From positions 1 through 64,000 of the forward strand of contig CAMVEL010000001.1 of NCBI GenBank assembly GCA_947166565.1: a stretch of 64,000 bases of DNA. The letters run 5' to 3'. This document shows, in pieces, positions 42,346 through 50,275 of this stretch (position 1 is the first letter of the stretch; each line of letters begins with the position of its first letter). Position numbers and translations under genes: made by a program. The notes under the pieces are model-generated. The model searched no databases. It saw nothing but the letters and a program-made list of their open reading frames with translations, and was not told the DNA's origin. The DNA is from an uncultured Erysipelotrichaceae bacterium. Lineage in GTDB: Bacteria > Bacillota_I > Bacilli_A > RFN20 > CAG-826.

Positions 42346-43122
42346 GTGAAAAAACTCAAATCCCTTTTTCTAGAGGCCAAAGAGTTGATGCGGAGCGTGC
42401 CCTCACTTGTGGTCGCTTCTTTTTTGTTATCCCTCATCGGGATGAACCTATTGGCCAACAAGAGCATCAACCTTCCCCTCGACTTCATGGCCTTGGATGC
42501 TGGCATCCTCTTTTCCTGGGTGTGCTTCCTTTCGATGGATGTCACGATCAGGAGGTTCGGATTAAGGGCCGCTAACATCCTGACGGTCATCGGACTCTTA
42601 TTTAACCTCTTCCTCGCCTTGATATTCTTCCTCGCCGCGATTATCCCCGGAGTTTGGGGAGAATCATTCGTTCCTGGAAGCGAAGATATCATCAACAACG
42701 CCTTAAACGGTACGTTTAGGGGAACTTGGTATGTTCTTTTAGGCTCTTCCGCGGCCTTCTTGGTTTCCGCCTTAACCAACAACTTCCTTAATTTCGGTCT
42801 AGGCAAAGTCTTTAGGGGAGAAGGAAAAGGCAGCTTCTACGCAAGAAGTCTTATCTCAACCTTTGTTGGCCAATTCGTCGATAATCTGGTCTTTGCCCTT
42901 ATCGTCTCCCTCCATTTCTTTGGATGGACCATTACCCAGTGTTTCGTCTGCGCCCTAACAGGCGCGGTCGTCGAGCTTTTCTTCGAGGCCATCTTCTCCC
43001 CAATTGGCTATAGGGTAGTCAAAAAATGGGAGAAAGAAGGAGTTGGGGAAGGCTATCTCAAATTGATAAGAAGCAAAAAGGAGGAACCCATACATGAAAA
43101 TATTGATAACGGGAACGAGTAG
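42346..43122 (+). CDS. queuosine-precursor transporter (YhhQ/VUT family)
   Basis: The gene starts with GTG, preceded by AAGGAG. The 258-residue protein has about six membrane segments; LDAGILFSWVCFLSMDVTIR near 60-80 and FVGQFVDNLVFALIV near 185 match the YhhQ/VUT pattern. These proteins import preQ0/preQ1 or related bases for tRNA queuosine. The preQ1 aptamer directly upstream, which overlaps the ribosome site, is strong independent support. A Lys/Glu tail follows the last segment. The SDR gene begins 29 bases before this gene ends. Confidence 0.88.
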   Translation: MKKLKSLFLEAKELMRSVPSLVVASFLLSLIGMNLLANKSINLPLDFMALDAGILFSWVCFLSMDVTIRRFGLRAANILTVIGLLFNLFLALIFFLAAIIPGVWGESFVPGSEDIINNALNGTFRGTWYVLLGSSAAFLVSALTNNFLNFGLGKVFRGEGKGSFYARSLISTFVGQFVDNLVFALIVSLHFFGWTITQCFVCALTGAVVELFFEAIFSPIGYRVVKKWEKEGVGEGYLKLIRSKKEEPIHENIDNGNE

Positions 43123-43744
43123 AGGCATCGGTAAGGCCATTGCCAAGAAGTTCCTCGAAGAAGGCCATGAAGTCTATGGCATGGATCTATTGCCTTCTTC
43201 CATAGAGCATCCTAAGTACACCCATTTCATCCATGATGTCCGCGAAGCGGATTACCCGGAAATAATGGGGTTGGAAGCGGTCATCAATAACGCGGGTGTC
43301 TCCAACGAAGGGGAAAGCGATATCGAGACCAACGCCTTAGGAACGATTAGGCTATCCGAACATTATCTCAAAGCGAATTCCCCGAAGGTCTTCCTCAACA
43401 TCGCAAGTGCTTCCGCGCGAAACGGTTCGGAATTCCCTTATTATGTCGCTTCGAAGGCCGCGGTCGTCGCCTATACAAAGAATCTAGCCTCGCGTATCGC
43501 TTCCTATGGAGGTATAGCCAACACCATCTCTCCTGGAGGCGTTCTAACGGAAAGCAACAACAGAGTCCTTCTAGACGAGAAGAAGAAGGAAGAGGCGATT
43601 GGCGAATCGCTCCTTGGCAAATGGGCCAAGGTTGAGGAGATCGCCGAATGGGCCCATTTTCTCGTCACCAAAAACAAATCGATGACGGGTGAGGACATCC
43701 TCATCGATAATGGCGAGATCCTCAAATCAAACTTTGTTTGGTAA
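43094..43744 (+). CDS. short-chain dehydrogenase/reductase
   Basis: The 216-residue SDR has the cofactor loop TGTSRGIGKAIA at residues 6-17, NNAG near 66, a Ser in LNIASASAR near 102, and YYVASKAA with the catalytic Tyr-xxx-Lys near 115-120. It is shorter than FabG by the central region. It overlaps the transporter gene, so co-regulation with preQ1 uptake is possible, though the substrate is unknown. A convergent terminator follows. Confidence 0.85.
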   Translation: MKILITGTSRGIGKAIAKKFLEEGHEVYGMDLLPSSIEHPKYTHFIHDVREADYPEIMGLEAVINNAGVSNEGESDIETNALGTIRLSEHYLKANSPKVFLNIASASARNGSEFPYYVASKAAVVAYTKNLASRIASYGGIANTISPGGVLTESNNRVLLDEKKKEEAIGESLLGKWAKVEEIAEWAHFLVTKNKSMTGEDILIDNGEILKSNFVW

Positions 43745-43747
43745 AAG

Positions 43748-43778
43748 AAAGCCTTCATTCGCGACGGATGAAGGCTTT
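43748..43778. terminator. bidirectional terminator between SDR and plsX
   Basis: Perfect stem AAAGCCTTCAT/ATGAAGGCTTT, loop TCGCGACGG, with T-rich flank on the right and A-rich flank on the left. Confidence 0.9.
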
Positions 43779-43783
43779 TCATT

Positions 43784-44812
43784 TTAGGCTTCTTGCTTCG
43801 CGGCGAGCTTGGCGTTTTCCTCGTCGATGGCTTTGGCGATTGTTTCCTGGATGTTCTTCTTCAATAGGTCATGGGCCTCAAGGAGGGAGAGGCAAATCGC
43901 GTCATGTTTAGCCTTTCCATGGGCCTTGAGGACCAGTTTCTTGACCCCAAGAAGCGGGGCGCTGGCCTTCTTCGCGGCCTTGATGAGTTCGCTAATCTTT
44001 CCGAGATGTTTCTTCATCGTCAGGGCCCCGAGTTTGGTTAGGATGTTCGTATAGAAGGCGCCTTTGAAGAGTCCTGAGATCCACAACGCGGTATCTTCGA
44101 TTGTCTTTACGAAGATGTTTCCCCAGAAACCATCGCAGACAACCGCGTCGGCTTGGTTATGGACGACATGGTCGGCTTCGATGTTACCAACGAAATTAAG
44201 GTCGGCCTCTTTCAGAAGGCCGTAAGTTTCTTTGGCCAAGGCGTTCCCCTTTCCTTCCTCCGCCCCGACATTAAGGAGACCGATGCGAGGATTCTCGAGC
44301 CCGATGCCCTTCAAATAGGCGTTGACCATGACGGCGAACTGGACGAGGTATTCTGGTTTGCAATCCATATTGGCCCCGGCGTCAAGCAGTCTGACGAGCT
44401 CCCCGTTTTTCTCGGTGGGCATCGTCGCAAGGAGGGCCGGCCTTTTGACTCCAGGAAGCCTCCCTAATTTGAAGATAGCTCCGCTAAGGACGGCGCCTGT
44501 TGGCCCGGCGGTAACGACTCCGCCGACGTCTTCGCGGTTTTTGGCGGTATCATAAGCCATGGCCAAAGAGCATTTCGGTTTACTCGTTAAGAAAGAGGCG
44601 GGATGGTCTGTATTGAGGACCGCTTCATCGGATTCGACGATTTCCACGCGACTCAAATCAGCGCCTTCCTCTTTAAGTTTGGCTTCGATTTCATCTTTTC
44701 TTCCGACGATGATAAGTTCGAGATCGTTTTCCTTTTTCAAAGCCTCCGCGGCTCCAAGAAGGATTTCGTTTGGGGCGTTATCGCCGCCTAATGCATCAAG
44801 GACTATTTTCAT
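43784..44812 (-). CDS. plsX: phosphate acyltransferase
   Basis: From the ATG at 44812, which has a GGGAG site 9 bases ahead (the tracked start is 24 codons earlier), the enzyme is 342 residues. It converts acyl-ACP to acyl phosphate for phosphatidic acid synthesis. The KIVLDALGGDNAPNEIL start, HPASFLTSKPKCSLAMAYD and NVGAEEGKGNALAKETY match the family throughout. Gene length is normal. It is convergent with the SDR gene and is not next to the usual fab genes. Confidence 0.95.
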   Translation of the reverse strand: MKIVLDALGGDNAPNEILLGAAEALKKENDLELIIVGRKDEIEAKLKEEGADLSRVEIVESDEAVLNTDHPASFLTSKPKCSLAMAYDTAKNREDVGGVVTAGPTGAVLSGAIFKLGRLPGVKRPALLATMPTEKNGELVRLLDAGANMDCKPEYLVQFAVMVNAYLKGIGLENPRIGLLNVGAEEGKGNALAKETYGLLKEADLNFVGNIEADHVVHNQADAVVCDGFWGNIFVKTIEDTALWISGLFKGAFYTNILTKLGALTMKKHLGKISELIKAAKKASAPLLGVKKLVLKAHGKAKHDAICLSLLEAHDLLKKNIQETIAKAIDEENAKLAAKQEA

Positions 44813-44931
44813 ATTCGCAATCTCCCGCCCATATTTTAAGACCATTGTTCCCCTTTCGCTAGCGCCAGCATAAACATGATGCATACGCGCGCCTTTTATG
44901 CTACGATATGCACTCGCGATGGGGGAAAAGC

Positions 44932-46275
44932 ATGAAGAAAGAGGAAATCCTGAAAATCCTTGCCCACACCAAAGGCAATGAAATCGATATCCTCCGCAGC
45001 AAAAAATGCGGATGCGCTTTTTGCTCGTCGATTTTCGATGCCCGCGAAGTCAAAGACTGGGTCACCGAAAAAGAAGCGACCTCGGCAAGATGCCCACGTT
45101 GCGGATCCCCTTATGTCATCGGTGATGCCGCGATGGAAGGACTCGACAAAAAAACACTCTCGCCAATCGTTAAATACTTTAGGAATTCCCTTCCTCAGGA
45201 AACTCGTAACGCGGAGGCGGAAAGGTTCTGCGCCTCCTATCTCCGCCATGAAATAACCCCTTCGGAAGAAGCGGACAACCTTTTCTTCGAATATGCGACT
45301 TCCCTTTTCAAAAATACTGGGAATATCGAATATATCCCTAGTCTTATTCGCATTACCGCGAGTGGCACGGAATTCCATAAACCTGATGTTCCTCTTGCTC
45401 TGTCTCTTGCCATGGAAAAGGAATTCGACCTTGTTCCGGAGATCCTTTGCCTTAGGGCGAGCCTCCTTGTCATGGTCGAAGACGAGCTCGCTCCAAGCAA
45501 CAAGAGGAGGAAGGCCTTTGAATGGGCTAGAAAAGCCTGCGAATTGGGCAATCTTTTGGGAAGATGTATCCTCAGTGATTTCTATATGGCCGGAATCGGG
45601 GTAAAACAAGATTTCGATTACGGTTTTTCCCTCCTTGAATCCGAACTGCCTATGGCCATCAGCGAATTCTTTTGGGGAAACGGGGAAAACCCCAACGATT
45701 ATTGCCATTTCTTCATTCGTCTTTCTTCTTGTTATCTCATCGACGAAGGAAGCCATCGCGCCGATCCTCGTTCCGCGGTCCGTTATGCCCTGTTAGCCAA
45801 ATACGCTTTGGGCAAGAATTACGAAGACCTTATTAGCAATGGGGACCAACTTGCGGTTCATGTCAAAGATACCCTTGCAAGCGCCGCCGAAAGCTTCGGG
45901 GTCAAAAGCGATGAGATGATTCTCGACGAGAACACGATGTTCGATACGTTTGTCGATTTTTCCTATAACATCGGTCCTCTTTATATCCATTTCGGCGATT
46001 ACGATCCAATCGGAAAGACCCTCTCCTGCCAAATCGCGGAAGGCCTCATGATTCCTTTCATCGATTGCTCCTCTTTAAGGATAGAAACGATCGACGGCCC
46101 CCATTCATTCACCTTGAACAATGTCGTTTCCTATGATTTCGACCCTTCCTTCTCATTCTTCCAATATATCGAGTTTCGCGATAACGAATGGGTGTTCCTC
46201 GTTGGTTCACCCCAAGGAAACGCGGAGATCGGAAGGATCGTTTTCCAAAAAGACAAAGACGGTGACGAAGAATGA
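44932..46275 (+). CDS. zinc-ribbon protein with Sel1-like repeats
   Basis: From the ATG at 44932 (GGGGGAA site; the tracked start is eight codons earlier) the protein has about 447 residues. Near the N-terminus two CxxC pairs (CAFCSS near 27 and CPRCGS near 56) form a zinc ribbon. The middle contains two Sel1-like helical pairs (AFEWARKACELGNLLGRCIL, FYMAGIGVKQDFDYGFSLL), and the end is beta-rich and negatively charged. No enzyme motif is visible. It is followed, with a 4-base overlap, by two ABC exporter half-genes, so it likely acts with or regulates them. An extended -10 box TGCTACGAT lies at about 44889. Confidence 0.7.
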   Translation: MKKEEILKILAHTKGNEIDILRSKKCGCAFCSSIFDAREVKDWVTEKEATSARCPRCGSPYVIGDAAMEGLDKKTLSPIVKYFRNSLPQETRNAEAERFCASYLRHEITPSEEADNLFFEYATSLFKNTGNIEYIPSLIRITASGTEFHKPDVPLALSLAMEKEFDLVPEILCLRASLLVMVEDELAPSNKRRKAFEWARKACELGNLLGRCILSDFYMAGIGVKQDFDYGFSLLESELPMAISEFFWGNGENPNDYCHFFIRLSSCYLIDEGSHRADPRSAVRYALLAKYALGKNYEDLISNGDQLAVHVKDTLASAAESFGVKSDEMILDENTMFDTFVDFSYNIGPLYIHFGDYDPIGKTLSCQIAEGLMIPFIDCSSLRIETIDGPHSFTLNNVVSYDFDPSFSFFQYIEFRDNEWVFLVGSPQGNAEIGRIVFQKDKDGDEE

Positions 46276-47999
46276 AGAAAGTCACTTCCTTAACGCCTTT
46301 AAAGGGCAAGGCCTTCCTGGTGGCTTTGGCCCCCATGCTCAAACTCGTCGAATGCGTATGCGAGCTTTTCGTTCCGATAATCGTTTCCTTGATCATCGAT
46401 AACGCCTTAACCGAAACCGGCCCGAATTATGGGGATAAGGGATATGCCCTTGGTTTGGTCGGCCTTGTTTTTGGCTTGGCTTTGGTTGGTTTTATGACCA
46501 CGATGCTCACCCAATACGTCGCCTCAAAGACTTCTAGCGATTACGGATTTGATTTAAGGAAGCTGATCTTTAGGAAGATTACTTCCCTTTCTCCAAGCGA
46601 ACTCGATGAATTCGGCCGTAACAAAGCCCTTAACCTCGCCGGAAGCGATGCCCTTTCCGTCCAAAATGGGGTCATGATGTTCATGCGTTTGTTGGCAAGG
46701 GCCCCCTTCCTCCTCATAGGTTCGATAGTCGCTTCCTTCATCCTTTCCCCAATAGGAGGGACGATCGTCTTGGTCGCGATGGTCTTCTGCGCGATTTCAA
46801 TTGCCACGGTCATCCTTTTAACCCCCAAACAATATGGCAAACTCCAAAACGAGTTGGACCGTATATCGATTCTTGGGGAAGACGCCCTTACAGGGAGAAG
46901 GCTAATCAGGGCCTTCAATAGGCAAAGCAAACAGCAGGAGGAGTTCCTCGAAGCCGATTCCAAATACCGTAAGAGGGCGATTCTCCTTGTGAAAATCAAT
47001 TCCCTAACGAACCCGCTTACCTTCGCCTTTGCCAATGCTGGCGTCCTATTCGTCCTTTATCTTCTTGGGGTAAACGGGCAAGCCAATATGCCTTTTACCG
47101 TGGGCGTTGGCGTTGCCCTTATCAATTACTTGACCCAGTCTTTGGCGGCTTTTTTGCAGTTCACGCGCCTTTTGACCGTTTTAAGTCGGGCCTATGCCTC
47201 CAAAAAACGCATCGACGCATTCTTAGCCAAGGAGACCAATCTCCTAGAAGGAGAGATGGAAGTCACATGCCAAGAAGGGGATATCGTTTCCTTCAAAAAC
47301 GTCTCCAAGGGCTTCGGCGGAGAGAAAAACGTTCTTGATGACATATCCTTCTCGGTGAAAAAAGGCGAGAAGATTGGTGTCTTTGGGGCTACAGGAAGCG
47401 GCAAGAGCGTGCTGATGCGCCTCCTTTGCCGCGAATATGATCCCTCCGAAGGAGAAATATCGATATATGGGTCCCCTATTTCTTCCTATAAGTTAAGTTC
47501 CTTAAAGAAATCTATTTCCTATTGTGGGGCCTCTTCGGGCTTTTTCCGCGGGTCCATTAGGGACAACATTTCCTTAGGAAGGCCTTTCTCCGATGAGGAG
47601 ATCCTCCTCGCTTTGGAAAAGGCGCAGGCCAAAGGATTCGTCCTCGATTATGAAGATGGCCTAGACCATGAAGTCGAGGATAAGGGGAGCAATTTCTCGG
47701 GTGGGCAAAAGCAACGTCTATTGCTTGCTAGGAGTTTGTTGGAAGAAGCGGATATCGCCATTTATGATGACGCGATGTCCGCGCTAGATAACCTTACCGA
47801 AAAACGCGTGAGGGATTCCCTTCTTGCTTCGAAATCCACGACCTTCATCGTTTCCCAAAAGGTTTCCTCCTTCGTTTCCACCGATAAGGTCATCGTCCTC
47901 CAAGACGGAAGGATCTACGCCTATGGGACCCATGAAGAATTGCTGAAGACCTGCGATTTCTACGCGAAGGTCAACGATATCCAAAGGAGGCAGATGTAA
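46272..47999 (+). CDS. ABC exporter half-transporter A
   Basis: The 575-residue protein has six membrane segments in the first 310 residues and a C-terminal ATPase domain with Walker A GATGSGKS, signature NFSGGQKQRL and Walker B ADIAIYDDAMSALD. The position of the catalytic Glu after Walker B is Asp (second D in IYDDA), a mark of the non-hydrolysing site in heterodimeric exporters. It pairs with the next gene, which starts 1 base after this stop. The substrate is unknown. The start overlaps the preceding gene. Confidence 0.9.
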   Translation: MKKVTSLTPLKGKAFLVALAPMLKLVECVCELFVPIIVSLIIDNALTETGPNYGDKGYALGLVGLVFGLALVGFMTTMLTQYVASKTSSDYGFDLRKLIFRKITSLSPSELDEFGRNKALNLAGSDALSVQNGVMMFMRLLARAPFLLIGSIVASFILSPIGGTIVLVAMVFCAISIATVILLTPKQYGKLQNELDRISILGEDALTGRRLIRAFNRQSKQQEEFLEADSKYRKRAILLVKINSLTNPLTFAFANAGVLFVLYLLGVNGQANMPFTVGVGVALINYLTQSLAAFLQFTRLLTVLSRAYASKKRIDAFLAKETNLLEGEMEVTCQEGDIVSFKNVSKGFGGEKNVLDDISFSVKKGEKIGVFGATGSGKSVLMRLLCREYDPSEGEISIYGSPISSYKLSSLKKSISYCGASSGFFRGSIRDNISLGRPFSDEEILLALEKAQAKGFVLDYEDGLDHEVEDKGSNFSGGQKQRLLLARSLLEEADIAIYDDAMSALDNLTEKRVRDSLLASKSTTFIVSQKVSSFVSTDKVIVLQDGRIYAYGTHEELLKTCDFYAKVNDIQRRQM

Positions 48000-48000
48000 G

Positions 48001-49722
48001 ATGTTCTCCTCCTTGAAGACTTTGTTCCGCCTTTTCAAAGGTCATAGCCTCTATCTTTCCGTTACCTTCCTTTTCGCGGCTTTATCGATTTCCTCGAAGA
48101 TGGCGATTCCTTTCCTTACGGGCAAAGTCATCGATATCCTTTCCAAAGGTTTCGCTTTTGAGGATTTGGCCCCATACCTATTCACGATTATGGGCCTTCT
48201 AATCTTCGGGGCCATCACCCGTTATTTCTTCGATTTCCTTTCGGGAAGACTCGTCGAACGGGTTCTCTTCGATTTGCGTAACAAGCTTCATGACGCGATT
48301 CTCAACGCGGACATCTCCTCCCTCGATTCCTATAAACAAGGCGACATGCTATCGAGGATGCTATCCGATATCGATACGGTCCAGCGCGGGCTCCTTTCCG
48401 GCGTAATGGCTCTTTACGAAGGCATCGTCCAAATCCTTATAACCGTGGTCTTCATGATAATCCTTTCCCCAATCCTAACTGGGGCTGTTATCCTCCTCAC
48501 CCCGTTATCGATGGTGGTCAGCCGCTTCATCGCCAAAAAGAACGCGAATTCCTTTACGGAGCAAAACGCTTCCTTGGGTGAGCTATCCGCGTTCACCCTC
48601 GAATGCCTGAATAACGCCAAAACGGTGAACGATTACGGATTATGGGAAGATAAGGAGAAGGAGTTCGAGGAAAAGGCCAAAACCCTCAGGAAGAGCAATT
48701 TCAAAGCCTCCTTCGCCGCGAGTTTGATCAACCCCTCCACGAGGTTAGTGAATAACACGATTTACGCCGTCCTCATCCTTCTTGGCGTTATCTTCCTAAT
48801 CGAGAAGCCTTCCTTTGTCGGAACCTTCACCGTTGGGGCCCTCGCTTCCTTCTTATCCTATGCATATCAGTACATGGCTCCCTTCAATGAGATTGCCGAC
48901 GCGGGCAGCGATATGATTTTCGCTTCCGTCGCGGTTAAACGTATCGAAGAAGGAATCAACCTTAAATATGAAAACAAGGAAGGGAAAGAAATTAACGAAC
49001 CCATTACCTCGTTAACCGTCGATAAAGTCGATTTCGGATACACCAAGGAACGCCTTGTCCTTAAGGACATCGACCTCCATATCGAAAAGGGCATGAAGGT
49101 CGCTTTGGTAGGTCCTACAGGATGCGGGAAGACAACCTTGCTCTCCCTTTTGATGCGCTTTTACGATCAGCAAAGCGGTTCATTCCATTTTAACGGAAGG
49201 GATTTCTCCACCCTCTTCATTGATTCCATAAGGGGAAAGGAAGGAGTCATCTTGCAGGAAGCCTTGCTCCTATCGATGAGCATCGCGGATAACATCGCCT
49301 TGGGGAAAGCCGATGCCTCTAGGGAGGAAATCGTGGAAGCAGCGAAGAAAGCGGGCGCGGACGATTTTATCCGCGCGTTGCCAAATGGCTACGACACGAT
49401 GGTCGGAAGGAACGATGGTTTGTCCGAGGGGCAGAAGCAGCTGATTAACCTTGCCCGCGTCCTCCTTCTTGATAAAGATGTCCTTCTCCTTGACGAAGCG
49501 ACTTCCCATATCGATTTGTTGACGGAGATTAGATTAAGCGAAAGCTTTGCTTTGTTATGCAAAGGCAAAACAAGCCTTATCGTCGCCCATCGCCTTTCGA
49601 CGATCGCCGATAGCGATTTGATTCTCGTCATGGATAAAGGGGTCATCGTCGAAAGGGGGACGTTCGACGAACTATTGAAGCAAAACGGTTTCTTCGCGAA
49701 GCTATATCATAGCCAGCTTTAA
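48001..49722 (+). CDS. ABC exporter half-transporter B
   Basis: The 573-residue protein has six membrane segments and an ATPase domain with Walker A GPTGCGKTTLL, signature GLSEGQKQLINLAR and Walker B VLLLDEATSHID containing the catalytic Glu. The signature reads LSEGQ instead of LSGGQ. With the Asp in partner A, this gives one complete and one degenerate ATP site, the usual heterodimer arrangement. Its 3' end overlaps the convergent GNAT gene by 4 bases. Confidence 0.92.
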   Translation: MFSSLKTLFRLFKGHSLYLSVTFLFAALSISSKMAIPFLTGKVIDILSKGFAFEDLAPYLFTIMGLLIFGAITRYFFDFLSGRLVERVLFDLRNKLHDAILNADISSLDSYKQGDMLSRMLSDIDTVQRGLLSGVMALYEGIVQILITVVFMIILSPILTGAVILLTPLSMVVSRFIAKKNANSFTEQNASLGELSAFTLECLNNAKTVNDYGLWEDKEKEFEEKAKTLRKSNFKASFAASLINPSTRLVNNTIYAVLILLGVIFLIEKPSFVGTFTVGALASFLSYAYQYMAPFNEIADAGSDMIFASVAVKRIEEGINLKYENKEGKEINEPITSLTVDKVDFGYTKERLVLKDIDLHIEKGMKVALVGPTGCGKTTLLSLLMRFYDQQSGSFHFNGRDFSTLFIDSIRGKEGVILQEALLLSMSIADNIALGKADASREEIVEAAKKAGADDFIRALPNGYDTMVGRNDGLSEGQKQLINLARVLLLDKDVLLLDEATSHIDLLTEIRLSESFALLCKGKTSLIVAHRLSTIADSDLILVMDKGVIVERGTFDELLKQNGFFAKLYHSQL

Positions 49723-50273
49723 AACGCGGGATTGCTGCATATGCCTTCTTTAATGAAAGGCTTAACGTAAATTCGACCACCGTTTAAGGGGTTTTTCGAA
49801 TTGATTATGAATTGATTTAAAGGCCTAAAGCCGAGGTTTTCGAAAAATTTGATTTCATCATCCTCGAATAGGACGATGAGGAAGGAATCCTCCTCGTGCC
49901 TACGGAAGAGGTCTTTCATCAAGGTCGTCCCGTGCCCTTTGTTACGCAAACTCGGGTCGACGAAAAGATAATCGATGAACGTGACCCCCTCTTCGTTATA
50001 GGGGAAGGATTCGAGGATGCTCGATTCCTTTTGGTAGGTCGTTTCCTTGCCGAATATGGCCTCTCCCCATAAAGAGGTATATCTCAAGGCCCCATAAACC
50101 CTTTTGTCTTCCTTTATGATGACGGTTTCCCCATTTTGGATATTCGATAGGAGTTTGTCTTCGTTTAGGCGAGCGGAAAAGGATTCCTGCAAGGATGAAA
50201 GACATCTCCTAAAGCATTTCGCGGTGATGTCGGATTCGTTTATCTTGGCCTTGGATATTTTTATGTTGGCCAT
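49719..50273 (-). CDS. GNAT-family acetyltransferase
   Basis: The 184-residue protein has the GNAT core strand VTFIDYLFVDPSLRNKGHGTTLM near residues 105-127, where RNKGHG is the acetyl-CoA pyrophosphate loop, followed by a FLIVLFEDDE strand and a FFENLGFRPL end. The acceptor is unknown. It begins 2 bases after the upstream lipoprotein stop and must share its transcript. No other GNAT is nearby. Confidence 0.85.
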   Translation of the reverse strand: MANIKISKAKINESDITAKCFRRCLSSLQESFSARLNEDKLLSNIQNGETVIIKEDKRVYGALRYTSLWGEAIFGKETTYQKESSILESFPYNEEGVTFIDYLFVDPSLRNKGHGTTLMKDLFRRHEEDSFLIVLFEDDEIKFFENLGFRPLNQFIINSKNPLNGGRIYVKPFIKEGICSNPAF

Positions 50274-50275
50274 GC

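Noticed and set aside
44896-45756. 286-residue minus-strand ORF opposite the Sel1-like gene
   Set aside because: The plus-strand gene has a ribosome site, zinc ribbon and overlap with the exporter; this one has none.
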